Source: Dactylosporangium sucinum (GTDB lineage Bacteria; Actinomycetota; Actinomycetes; Mycobacteriales; Micromonosporaceae). From it: a stretch of DNA of 64,000 nucleotides. The notes under the pieces were generated by a model, which saw nothing but the letters and a program-made list of their open reading frames with translations, was not told where the DNA came from and made no database searches. Positions 1 to 22,400 of the stretch are shown in pieces; the first letter of the stretch is position 1; the number at the start of each line of letters is the position of its first letter. The position numbers were made by a program, and so were the translations under genes. The stretch spans positions 173,484 through 237,483 of the forward strand of contig NZ_BMPI01000002.1 of assembly GCF_014647515.1 (NCBI RefSeq). Direction: 5' to 3'.

Positions 1-723
1 GAGGCCGAGGCCGCGCAGGTGGCGGCGGATGGGCTTGAGGCCGCTCGCCTCGCCGGCGATCCAGACGTAGCCGTCGCCCGGGGGCAGCGCGGCCGCCGGG
101 ACCGCGGTCTCGAGCGACTCGCCGCGGTCGCGGTGCAGCCAGCGGACGGTGGCGGCGGTCTTCGTGGTGAGCTCCTGCTCCTCGCCCGCGTCGGCGACCT
201 CGACGAACGCGAGCACCGTCGCGCCGTCGGGGAGCTGCTCCAGCCAAGCGGCGAGGGCGGGCAGGGCGGTCTCGTCGGCGCCGAGGAGGTACCAGTCGAA
301 GCTGAACGGCACCAGGTTCGACCCGCGCGGGCCGAGGACGCCGATGCGCTGGCCGGGGGTTGCCCGGGCCGCCCACGACGCGCCCGGGCCGTGGCCGTGC
401 AGGGCGAAGTCGATGTCGAGCTCGCGCTGCTCGGGCCGCAGGTGCCGCACGGTGTAGTCGCGGTAGATCGGCAGCGGCGCGCCGGGTGGCGGAGGCTCCA
501 GGCCGTCCTCGCCGAGCGTCGGCATGACCGGCAGCTCGGCACCCGGCTCGGGGAAGAAGACCTTCACGTGGTCGTCGGGGGCCGCGTAGCAGAAGCCGTC
601 GAGCTGCTCGCCGCCCAGCGTCACGCGGACCATGCGCGGGCTGAGCCGGTGCACCCGGCGGACCTCCAGCAGGCGTGGGGTGAGGTCGTGCCAGACGAGT
701 TCGACCTCGCGGGCGGTGGTCAT
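1..723 (-). CDS. Siderophore-interacting FAD protein (ferric-siderophore reductase), 3' end outside window
   Basis: This is a cytoplasmic flavoprotein of the SIP/ViuB family, which uses reduced flavin to release iron from imported ferric siderophores. The reading frame is open from the ATG at 723 to the window edge, giving 241 codons without a stop, so the C-terminus is missing. The FAD-binding motif RDYT is at residues 88-91, followed by an LGPRGS loop. The SIP half follows, with WYLLGADETALPA and, near the edge, VWIAGEASG. The ATG overlaps the stop of the upstream hydrolase as ATGA, so it is the last visible gene of the siderophore operon. Family assignment is firm; which siderophore it reduces is inferred from context. 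Confidence 0.93.
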   Translation of the reverse strand, partial: MTTAREVELVWHDLTPRLLEVRRVHRLSPRMVRVTLGGEQLDGFCYAAPDDHVKVFFPEPGAELPVMPTLGEDGLEPPPPGAPLPIYRDYTVRHLRPEQRELDIDFALHGHGPGASWAARATPGQRIGVLGPRGSNLVPFSFDWYLLGADETALPALAAWLEQLPDGATVLAFVEVADAGEEQELTTKTAATVRWLHRDRGESLETAVPAAALPPGDGYVWIAGEASGLKPIRRHLRGLGL

Positions 724-1526
724 GCGGTCTCCTTGGGATCCGGGAAGGCTTCGGGACGCAGGAAGGCGAGCAGCTCGGCGTTGAGCCGCGCGGGCTGTTC
801 GAGGTAGCCGTAGTGGCCGGCGTCGGGGATCTCGGCGTACCGGGCGCCCGGGATCGCCTTGGCGACCTCCTGGCAGCCCACGGCCGGCGCGATGAGGTCG
901 TCCGCGAAGCCGACCACGAGGCAGGGCACGGTGATCCCGGCGTACGCGTCGAGGCGGTCGACGTGGGTGCCGAGCTCCAGCCGGGTGGTGCCGCCCGCGC
1001 CGGGCGCCGGCAGCTGGAACACGTCGAGCCAGTCCCGGGCCTGGCGGTCGTCGGCGATCGTGCGGGGCGAGAGGTTCAGGGCGGCGCGGACCATCGCGCC
1101 GTACTCCGGGGGCAGCGACGTCCCTTCGAGTGCCCGCTCGGCGTCCTCCATGGCCTGCCGGAAGACGTTCCGGCCGCCGAAGACCGCCATGAGCACCGCC
1201 CGGTCGACCAGGTCGGGCCGCTGCACGCAGAGTTCGGCGGCGACCCGCGCGCCCATCGACGAGCCGGCGACCCGGCACGGGGCCAGGCCGAGGCGCTCGA
1301 CGAGCATGGCCGCGTCGGCGACCTGGCCGGCCGCGGTGACCACGGCCGGGGTGTCGCTCGGCGGGATGCCGCGGGTGTCGAAGGTGACCACCCGGTAGCC
1401 GGCGGCCACGAGCGCCGGCACCTGGTGCAGGTGCCAGGTCCGGCCACGGGCGCCGGTGCCGGCGATGAGCAGCACCGCCGGGCCGCTGCCGCGCTCCTCG
1501 TAGTGCAGGCCGTCGATCAGCGGCAC
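720..1526 (-). CDS. Alpha/beta hydrolase, candidate trans-acting siderophore thioesterase/esterase
   Basis: 268-residue alpha/beta-hydrolase-fold protein without a signal peptide. The nucleophile elbow reads GSSMGA and the catalytic-histidine segment DAGHYGYLEQP. The start is GTG at 1526, preceded by a strong AGGAGG, overlapping the end of the upstream ABC transporter by 10 bases. It lies in an NRPS operon whose last module has no thioesterase domain. It could therefore hydrolyse the finished peptide from the terminal carrier protein, as proposed for the separate hydrolase CchJ in the coelichelin cluster. It could alternatively hydrolyse the ferric siderophore after uptake. The fold is seen directly; the role is inference. 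Confidence 0.85.
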   Translation of the reverse strand: MPLIDGLHYEERGSGPAVLLIAGTGARGRTWHLHQVPALVAAGYRVVTFDTRGIPPSDTPAVVTAAGQVADAAMLVERLGLAPCRVAGSSMGARVAAELCVQRPDLVDRAVLMAVFGGRNVFRQAMEDAERALEGTSLPPEYGAMVRAALNLSPRTIADDRQARDWLDVFQLPAPGAGGTTRLELGTHVDRLDAYAGITVPCLVVGFADDLIAPAVGCQEVAKAIPGARYAEIPDAGHYGYLEQPARLNAELLAFLRPEAFPDPKETA

Positions 1527-3208
1527 GGCTCCTCCTGGGCGATCCGGCCCGCGCGCAGGCGCACGACGCGGGGCAGGCGGTCGATGGTGGTCTGGCGGTG
1601 GGCGATGACGAGCACCGTGCGGTCCGCGCGCAGCCGGGCCAGGGCGGCCTCGATGCGGTGCGCCGTCGCCGGGTCGAGGTCGGCCGTGGCCTCGTCCAGG
1701 AGCAGTACCTCCGGGTCGATCATCGCGGCGCGCAGCAGCCCGACCAGCTGGCGTTCGCCGGCCGACAGCCGCTCGCCGCGCCGGCCGAGGTCGGCGTCGA
1801 ACCCGCCGGGCAGCCCGGCGACCCAGCCGGTCAGCCCGAGCCGGTCGGCGGCCCGGGCGAAGTCGTCCCGCCCCGGCCGGCCGGGCGTGAGGGCCAGGTT
1901 GTCGGCGAGCGTGCCGCCGACGAGGTGCACCTGCTGCGGGATGAGGACGAGCCGCCGGCGCAGCTCGCCCGGGTCGAGCGCGGCCAGGTCGGCGCCGCCG
2001 AGGCGGACGGTGCCGGTGTCCGGCGAGTACAGGCCGCACAGCAGCTTGGCCAGGGTGGTCTTGCCGGATCCGGTCTCGCCGGCGATGCCGGCGTGCTCGC
2101 CCGGTCCGAAGTGGACGGTCACGTCGTGCAGGACCGGGCGGCCGGAGCGGTACGCGTAGCCGACCCCCTCGGCGGTGAGGCCGCTGCCGGGCGCCGGCGG
2201 TTCCGCGGCCGGCCGCCCGGGTGCGGTGGCGTCGAGCAGGTCGAGCAGGCGGGCCAGGCCGGTGCGCGACTCCAGCAGCTCGCCGGCGACGAGGGTGAAG
2301 TCGTCCACCGAGCTGAACAGGTCGCGGCTGGCGAGCACGAACGTGACCACGACGCCGACCGTGACCACGTCGGCCCCGGCCAGCAGGCCGCCGCCGACGA
2401 GCAGCGCGGCGGTGGTCAGGCCCTGCACGATCCAGGTGCCGTCGATCCAGGTCGCGGCGCGCTGGGCGGTGCGGGCCGCCGCGTGGTACCCGTCGGCGTC
2501 GGCCCGCAGCCGGTCGAGCCACCTGCCGGTCGCGCCGTCGAGCTGCAGCTGCTCGCGCGCCTGCAGGCTCTCCGCGAACGTGGCCGCGACGGTCGCCTGG
2601 GCGGCGGCCTCGGCCGGGTACGCCCGCCCGGCGGCCCGCCGGAAGACCCGGGCGAGCAGCCACATCGGCGGCGCAAACACGACGAAGAGCAGGGCGGACA
2701 GCTGCCACGACGAGCTGACGAGGACGATCGTGGTGAAGACCAGGTAGCCGCCGAGGGAGATGAGGTCGGGCAGCTGGCTGCGCACGAACGTGGCCAGCTC
2801 GGCGACCTCGACGGTGGAGCGCTGCAGCAGGTCGCCGCCCCGGTGGGCCTCCAGGAACCGCAGCGGGGTGCTGCCGAGGCGCTGCACGACGAGGTCGCGC
2901 AGGTCGTGGACGACCCGCTCGCCGGCCCTGGTCAGCAGGACCTCGGACGCCCGCAGCAGCAGCATCCGGGCGACTACCAGGGCGAGGACGGCGCCGGCGG
3001 CGCCGAGCAGGCCGTCGCGGTCGTGGTCGAGGAGGCGGTCGACGGCCCGGCCGATGAGCACCGGCACGAGCGTCAGCGCGAGCGTCGACAGGAGGTTGAC
3101 CGCGACGGCGGCGGCGATCGGGCCGCGGTGCGGGCGCAGGTGCGGCCAGGCCCGGCGCAGCACGCGCCGCTGGTCCGGCTCCTCGCTGAGCATGCGCACG
3201 TCAGCCAC
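1517..3208 (-). CDS. ABC half-transporter (membrane domain plus ATPase), consensus-NBD partner
   Basis: 563-residue type IV (exporter-fold) half-transporter: N-terminal transmembrane domain to about residue 310, then a nucleotide-binding domain. The NBD has Walker A GETGSGKTT, Q-loop IPQQ, Walker B LLLDEA with the catalytic Glu, and switch His in IAHR. Its signature is the altered LSAGE. The GTG at 3208 is preferred because GGAG lies about ten bases upstream; GTG 3199 and ATG 3193 are alternatives. It overlaps the neighbouring half-transporter by 8 bases, so the two probably form a heterodimer. Next to a SIP reductase this resembles mycobacterial IrtAB (import), but siderophore export is equally possible. 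Confidence 0.9.
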   Translation of the reverse strand: MADVRMLSEEPDQRRVLRRAWPHLRPHRGPIAAAVAVNLLSTLALTLVPVLIGRAVDRLLDHDRDGLLGAAGAVLALVVARMLLLRASEVLLTRAGERVVHDLRDLVVQRLGSTPLRFLEAHRGGDLLQRSTVEVAELATFVRSQLPDLISLGGYLVFTTIVLVSSSWQLSALLFVVFAPPMWLLARVFRRAAGRAYPAEAAAQATVAATFAESLQAREQLQLDGATGRWLDRLRADADGYHAAARTAQRAATWIDGTWIVQGLTTAALLVGGGLLAGADVVTVGVVVTFVLASRDLFSSVDDFTLVAGELLESRTGLARLLDLLDATAPGRPAAEPPAPGSGLTAEGVGYAYRSGRPVLHDVTVHFGPGEHAGIAGETGSGKTTLAKLLCGLYSPDTGTVRLGGADLAALDPGELRRRLVLIPQQVHLVGGTLADNLALTPGRPGRDDFARAADRLGLTGWVAGLPGGFDADLGRRGERLSAGERQLVGLLRAAMIDPEVLLLDEATADLDPATAHRIEAALARLRADRTVLVIAHRQTTIDRLPRVVRLRAGRIAQEEPCR

Positions 3209-4867
3209 GACCCACCAGCTCCCCTGCGGTCTCCGCGGCGGCGTCGGCGCCGCCGAGGTCGAGGACGCGGTCGGCGGCGGCGACGACGGCCGGGCGGGAG
3301 GTGGCGAACACGATCGTGACGCCAGTTCCGGCACGGCCGCGCAGGCCGTCGAGGATGCGCCGCTCGGTATCCCCGTCGACGGCCGAGGTCACGTCGTCGA
3401 GCAGCAGGACCCTGGCCCCGCGCAGCAGGCCGCGGGCGAGGGCGAGGCGCTGCAACTGGCCGCCCGAGACGGCGCTGCCCCGCTCCCCCACCTCGGTGCC
3501 GAGGCCGCCGGGCAGCGCCTCGACGAAGTCGAGGATCGCCGCGACCCGGCACGCCCCGCGCAGGTCGGCGTCGGTGATCCGGGACCGGCCGAGGCGCAGG
3601 TTGTCCTCGATGGTGCCGGACAGCAGCAGCGGCCGCTGCGGCACCAGCGTCACCGCCGACCGGACGTCGTCGAGGGCGGCGACGCGCAGGTCGGTGCCGC
3701 CGTACGAGACCCGGCCGCTCGCCGGGTCGGCCAGCCGGGCCAGCAGGCGCAGCAGCGTCGACTTCCCGGTCCCGACCGCGCCGGTGACGGCGACGAACTC
3801 GCCGGGCTCGACGGTCAGGTCCGGCAGCCGCAGCGTGCGCCCCTCGGTCTCGACCGTGAGGTCCTCGGCCCGCAGCGCGCCCGCCGCGGGCAGCCCCACC
3901 GGGATCGCCGGGTCGGTCAGGGCGGGCGCGGCGCCGAGCACGGCGCCGATGCGGCCGGCGGCGGTCCACGCGTCGCCGAGCTGGTTGAAGCGGAACGTCA
4001 GCATCATGACCTGGCGGCCCAGCAGCATCATCCAGCTGGCGAAGGCGACCAGCCCGCCGACCGAGAACCGGCCGTCGAGCACCGCCAGGCCGCCGGCCGC
4101 GACGCCGATCGCGGTGGCGAGCCACGGCACGAACGGCGCGTGCGCCGACCAGGCGGCGGCGACGCGGGCCAGCGCCAGGGTGCGGTCGCGGACGGTGGCG
4201 CTGGCCGCGTGGTGCCGCTCGACGAGGACGGTCTCGCCGCCGAGGCCGCGCACCGCGGTACTGGCGGAGAGGAGATCCTCGACGGCGTCCGCGCGGGCGC
4301 CGTGCGCGGCGGAGAGGGCCGCGTTCGCCCGTTCATAGCGGCGGGGGTACCACAGGTTGACCAGCACGAGCAGCGGCACCGTCGCCAGCCCGACCACCGC
4401 GAGCAGCGGGTCGAGGGTGGCGACGACCGCGACGACCGCCACGAACCCGAGCACGCCGCTGGCCAGCGACGGCACCGTCGACAACCACACGACGACCGTC
4501 TCGACGTCGCGGGTGGCCCGCACGACGAGATCGCCGGCCGAGAAGCGGTGCGCGGTCGCCGCGTCCCAGCCGAGCACCCGCCCGGCCAGCCGCAGCAGCA
4601 GCGCGTTGCCGGTGCGGACGCCGGCGAGCGTCGACCACCAGCGCATCGCGAACTCGGCGGCGGCCAGCCCGGCGGACACGGCGAGGGCGGCGCCGGCCCA
4701 CAGCAGCAGCGCCCGCCGGTCGCCGGTGGTGATACCGGCGTCGAGCGCCCGGCCGAGGCACCACGGCAGCAGGATCAGCCCGGCCTGGTACCCCAGGCCG
4801 CCGACCCACGACGCGGTCACCCCGCGGGCGGAGCGCCGCAGCGCCCAGCGCAGCACGTCGGCGGCGG

Positions 4868-4871
<4 letters not shown>
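3201..4871 (-). CDS. ABC half-transporter with degenerate nucleotide-binding site
   Basis: 556-residue exporter-fold half-transporter with an N-terminal membrane domain and a C-terminal ATPase domain. Walker A is GAVGTGKST and the signature is a normal VSGGQ. Walker B, however, ends LLLDDV, with Asp where the catalytic Glu should be, and the switch-histidine segment reads FATSRP with no His. Paired with the LSAGE signature of the adjacent half-transporter, this gives one consensus and one degenerate ATP site, the usual arrangement in heterodimeric exporters. ATG at 4871 overlaps the NRPS stop as ATGA. Its membership in the siderophore operon is direct; transport direction is not shown by sequence. 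Confidence 0.9.
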
Positions 4872-16413
<11,542 letters not shown>

Positions 16414-16417
<4 letters not shown>

Positions 16418-19400
16418 GAGAGCCTCCACTCGTCCTCGAACTCGTCGATCTCGTCCTGGCTCAGCGTCACCAGGGTCAGGTCGGACGGGGTGTGCCCGCC
16501 GGCCCCCGGCGCCTCGGCGGCCGTCCGCAGCCGGGCCAGGGCGTCCAGCCACAGCTCGCCCAGCCGGGTCACGTCGGCGGCGGTGAGGACGCCGTCGAGG
16601 TACGTCATCCGGATCTCCAGCGACGGGCCGGTCGGGCGGTCGGCGGTGCCGGCGTTGATCTCCAGCGGCTGGGCGACCGGGAAGTCCGGGTCGAGGCCGT
16701 CGCCGAGCGCGTCGCCCTCGGGGGCCGCGACCCAGTCGGCGTCGTCGCCGGCGGCGCGGCGGCCGAGGTAGTTGAACAGGATCTCGGGGGCCGGCGCGGC
16801 GGCGAGCCGGGCGGCGGTGTCCGGGTTGAGGTACCGCAGCAGGCCGTACCCGGCGCCGTTGTCGGGCACGGCGCGCAGCTGCTCCTTGACCCGCTTCAAC
16901 GCCGCCGCGGCATCGTCGCCGCCGGGGTCGAGGCAGACCGGGTACTCGGTGGTGAACCAGCCCACGGTCCGGGTGAGGTCGCTGCCCGGCACCAGGTGCT
17001 CCTCGCGCCCATGGCCCTCCAGGCGCAGCAGCACGCCCGAGCCGGCGGTCGCCGGGCGCTCGGGGCGCCACGCGCGGACGGCGAGCGCGAGGCCGGTGAG
17101 CAGCACGTCCTGCACCCCGGCGTGGAACGCCTCGGGCACGGCGGTGAGCAACGGCCGGGTGTCCTCGGTGGACAGTCGCACGACGTGCTCGCGCTGGCCG
17201 GCAACGGTGGCGCGCTCCGGCGATCCGGCACCCAGCGACCAGGCCGGACCATCGACGATGGACAGCCAGTACGGCAGCTCGGCCGAACGGTCGCGGGCGG
17301 TGGCGGCCAGGCCGCGGGCCCAGCCGCGCAGCGAGGTGCCGACCGGAGGCAGCTCGGGCCGCGCGCCGCGGGCGACGCTCGCCCAGGCGGCCGCGAGGTC
17401 CCCGGCCAGGATCCGCCAGGAGACGCCGTCGACGACGAGGTGGTGCGCGACGAGCAGCAGCCGCCCGGCGGCCGGGAACCAGACGGCCTGCAGCATCCGG
17501 CCGGCCTCGGGGGCGAGCCGCCGGACGGCCGCGAGGTGCTCGTCCTGGAGCGGACCGGCGGCGACGCGGACCAGGTCCGCGGCGGTCACCGTGGCGGCCG
17601 GCGGCACGAGCAGGCCGGCGCCCGTCCAGCGGGCCCGCAGCGCGTCGTGCCGGTCCAGGACGGCCTGCAGGATCGCGGCCAGGCCGTCGCCGGTCAATGC
17701 CGCCGGTACTCGCAGCAGCAGCGCCTGGCTGACGCTGCCGATCGGCGCGTCCTGGTCCCGCAGCCAACCCATGATCGGGGTCAGCGGCACCTCGCCGATG
17801 CCCGCGCCCGGAGGCTCGAGCGCCGGGGCGGTGGCGGCCGGACCGACCACGGCGGCGAGCCCCGAGACCGTCTGGTGCTCGAAGACCTGCCGGGCGGACA
17901 GTTCGAGCCCGGCGGCGCGGGCCCGCGACACCAGCTGCAGCGCCACGATGCTGTCGCCGCCGAGGCCGAAGAAGCCCTCGTCGACGCCGACCTCGTCGAG
18001 GCCGAGCACCTCGGCGAAGAGCGTGGCGAGCAGCTCCTGCAGCCCGGTGACCGGCCGCTCGACGACCCGCTCCACCGCCGGCTCGGGCAGCGCGGCCCGG
18101 TCGACCTTGCCGCCCGCGGTGCGGGGCAGCGCGTCGAGCACCACGACGACGGCGGGCACCATGTGCGCGGGCAGCCGCCGCGCGGCGAACGAGCGCACCG
18201 CGTCGGCAGGCGCTGTGCCCTCGACGTAGCCGACGAGCCGGTCGTCGCGGGCGACGACGAACGCGTGGCGCACGTCCGGGTGCGCGGCCAGGGCGGCGGC
18301 GACCTCGCCGGGCTCGATCCGGAAGCCGCGGATCTTCACCTGGTCGTCGGCCCGGCCGAGAAACTCGATCTGCCCGTCGGCGGTGCGGCGGACGAGGTCG
18401 CCCGTGCGGTACATCAGGGATCCCGGCGGCCCGTAGGGATCGGCGACGAACCGCTCGGCGGTCAGGGCGGGCCGGCCGAGGTAGCCCCGGGCCAGTCCGG
18501 CGCCGGCCAGGTACAGCTCGCCGGGGACGCCGGGCGGCACGGGCAGCAGCGCCGCGTCGAGCACGTGGGCGCGCTTGTTGCGGTCGGGCCGGCCGATGAG
18601 CACCGGGCGGCCGGGCTCGCACACCCAGTAGGTCGAGTTGACGGTCGCCTCGGTCGGGCCGTACGCGTTGAGCATCCGGTGCGTCGGCGCCCACCGCTCG
18701 ACCAGCTCGGGCGGGCAGCGGTCGGCGCCGGTGACGACCGTGACGCCGGGCGGCAGCGAGCCGGCCGGGACGGCGCCGAGCGCGGCCGGCGGCAGGGCAA
18801 AGTGGGTGATCCGCTGGTCCCGCACGAAGCCGGCGAACGGCGCGCCGAGCCGCGACGCCTCCGGCACGACGACGAGGGTGGCGCCGCGCAGCAGGGTGAC
18901 GGCGAGCTCGGCGACGGTGACGTCGAAGCTCGGCGACGCGAACTGGGCGATCCGGTCGCCGGCCGCGACCCGCCACAGCTCGGCGAACGTGTCGGCGAGG
19001 TCGCCGAGGCCGGCCTGCGGGACGACGACGCCCTTGGGGCGTCCGGTGGAGCCCGAGGTGTAGATGACGTACGCGGCGTGCGCGGGCCGCAGCGGCGCGA
19101 GCCGGTCGGCGTCGGTGACCGGCGCCGGGTCGCCGTCGTCGGCGGCGTGGAGCACCGGGGCGCCCTCGGCGATGACGAGCACCGGGGACGCGTCGGCGGC
19201 CAGCCCGGCGACCCGCTCGGCCGGATAGGCCGGGTCGACCGGCAGGTAAGCGCCGCCCGCCTTGGCGATCGCCAGCTCCGCGACGAACAGGTCGGCCGAG
19301 CGCGGCAGCAGCACCATGACGATCCGGTCGGGCCCGACGCCGTGAGCGATGAGCCGCCGGGCGAGCCGGTTGGTCCGGGCGTCGAGCTCGGCGTACGTCA

Positions 19401-22400
19401 GGCGGACCGCGCCGTCGACGAGCGCGACCCCGTCGGGCGTGCGGGCGACCTGCGCCGCGAACAGCTCGGGCAGCGTCGACGCGGGCCGCGGCGCGTCGGT
19501 GCCCTGCCAGTCGGCGGCGAGGGCGGCCCGCTCGGCCGGCGACAGGACGTCGAGTTCGGACACCCGCCGCCGGGGCGCGGTCACGGCGGCGTCGAGGAGC
19601 CGGACGAACCGCTCGGCGAGCGCGACGACGGTCGGCCGGTCGAAGAGGTCGGCGCTGTACTCGACGACCCCGCGCAGGCCGTCGTCCTCGGTGACCACGA
19701 TGCCGAGGTCGAACTGGGCGACGCCGGTGTCGACGGGCACCGGCTCGGTGTCCAGGCCGGGCAGGCCGGGCAGCTCGCCGGGCACGTGCTGGAACGCGAC
19801 CATCACCTGGAACAGCGGGTTGCGGGCCAGCGACCGCTCCGGGTTGACGGCCTCGACGACCCGCTCGAAGGGCACGTCCGCGTGGCTGAACGCGGCGAGG
19901 TCGGCCCGGCGCACCCGGCCCACCAGGTCGGCGAAGGTGGGGTCGCCGCTGACGTCGGCCCGCAGCACCAACGTGTTGACGAAGAATCCGGCAAGCGCGT
20001 CAAGGCGCTGGTCGGCCCGGCCGGCGACCGGGCTGCCGAGGGGGATGTCGGTGCCGGCGCCGAGCCGGCTGAGCAGCGCGGCGAGGGCGGCCTGCACGAC
20101 CATGAACGCGGTCGCGCCGGTTCGGCGGGCGAGCTCGCGGATCCCGCGGTGGGTTGAGGCCGGCACGACGAACGGGACGATGCCGCCGGCGTGCGAGGGG
20201 ACGGCGGGCCGCGGCCGGTCGGTGGGCAGCGGCACCTCGGCGGGCAGCCCGGCCAGGGCCTCGCGCCAGAAGGCGAGCTGGCGCTCCTGCTGTTCTTCGA
20301 GGATGTGGTACTGCCACAAGGCGTAGTCGGCGTACTGCACCGGCAACGGATCCCAGTCCGGCGCGGCCCCCCGGGCACGGGCGGCGTACGCGACGCCGAG
20401 GTCGGCGACGAGCCGCCCCTCCGACCACTCGTCGGTGACGATGTGGTGCAGCAGGAGCAGCAGGACGTGCCGCTGCGGCCCGACGGCGAACAGGTGCGGC
20501 CGCACGAGCAGCTCGCGCGCGAGGTCGAACCCGTGCCGGGCCGCGACCGCCAGCCGCTCGGGCAGCTCGTCCTCGGTCGCCGCGGCAAGGTGCCACTCGG
20601 GTTGCGGCTCGGCGAGGATGCGCTGGGCGGGCCGCCCGTCGACGGTCGGGAAGACGGTACGGAGACTCTCGTGGCGGTCGAGCACGTCGTCGAGCGCGGC
20701 CCGCAGCGCACCGACGTCGAGCGCTCCGGTGAGCCGCAGCGCGAACGCGACGTTGTACGTCGGCCCGGCCCCATTGAGCTGGTGGTGCAGCCAGAGCCGG
20801 TGCTGGGCGGGCGAGACGGGCAACGGCTCGGGCCGCTCGCGAACGCCGAGGACCGGCCCGCCGCTGTCACCGCCGCGCTCGATGTGCGCGGCGAGCCCGG
20901 CGACGGTCCGCGCGTCGAACACGGCCCGGATCGGCAGCGAGACATCGAACACGCCCCGCACGCGCGCGGCGAGCGCGGTGGCGGTGAGCGAGTGCCCGCC
21001 GAGGGCGAAGAAGTCGTCGCCGGTGCCGACGGCGGGCAGCCCGAGCACCTCGGCGAACAGGCCGGCAAGGATCTCTTCGGTGGCGCTGCGCGGCGCTGCG
21101 CCACCGGCGGCATCGCCGAACTCGGGCGCCGGCAGCGCTGTGCGGTCAACTTTCCCAGCGACGGTGAGGGGTATCTGTTCGAGCTGGACCACGGCGGCCG
21201 GCACGAGGTGGTCGGGCAGTCGCTCGGCGGCCCACTGCCGCAGCTCGGGCGCGTCCCCGACGACGTAGGCGACCAGCCGCCCGTCGACGGCGACCACGAC
21301 GGCCTGGCCAACGGCGGGATGCTCGGCCAGGGCGGCCGCGACCTCACCCGGCTCGATCCGGAACCCACGGATCTTCACCTGGTCATCGACCCGCCCGACA
21401 AACTCCAACGACCCATCGGCTGCCGCCCTGACCACGTCCCCGGTCCGATACATCCGCTTTCCAGGCCGGAACGGATCGGCAACAAACCTCGCGGCCGTCA
21501 ACCCAGGCCGGTTGAGATACCCCCGACCAAGCTGCGCCCCCGACAGATACAGCTCCCCCACGACCCCGGGCAGCACCGGCCGCAACCAGCCGTCCAGAAC
21601 ATGGGCGCGGGTGTTGGAGATCGGATTGCCCACCGACGGCGTCTCGCTGTCGGCCACCCAAGCCATGAGGGTGTCCACGGTGCACTCGGTCGGCCCGTAC
21701 AGATTCACACCAACCGTGCCCGGCGCCTCCCGAAGCGCGGCCCAGATCCCCGGATCGGCGGCCTCTCCCCCGAGCGCGACCATCGCCGGGCGATGCCGCC
21801 CCCCGGCAAGCAGCCCGGCCGCGACGAGCGGCCCCGCCAACGACGGCGTGACATCGAGAAAGTCGATCCGATGGCGATCGACGTACGCGACGAACAACTC
21901 CGGATCCCGCCGCGTCTCGTCATCCAGCAGATGCAGCTCATGACCCGCGACGAGCCACAGCAGCCCCTCCCACGACGTGTCGAACACGGTCGCGGCGGAC
22001 AACGCCACCCGGATGCGTTCCCGCTCCATGAACCGTGATCGATGATGCTCGAAGAGATTCAGCAAACTCCGATGCTCGACGAGCACACCCTTCGGCTTGC
22101 CGGTCGAGCCAGATGTATAGATGACGTAAGCAGCCGACCCCGGATCGATTACTGACGAAAGTTCCGCATCGGCGGCCGCTTCGAGCAACAACTCCGGCGT
22201 GACAACCACCGCCGGGTCGGCATCCTTCACCAAGTAGTCAATGCGCTCGGCCGGGTAGCCGGCGTCGATCGGCAGGTAGGCACCGCCCGACACCAGCGCC
22301 GCCAGCCAGGCGACAATCGCGTCCTCCGTACGCGGCAGCAACACCGCCACCACCCGCTCCGGACCCGCACCCCGCGCCACCAGCACCTGGGCCAGACGCT

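Noticed and set aside
16418-18976. Upstream extension of the second NRPS reading frame
   Set aside because: The extra 850 residues are low-complexity and overlap coding sequence of the first NRPS in another frame. The GTG at 16417 overlapping the previous stop is the better start.
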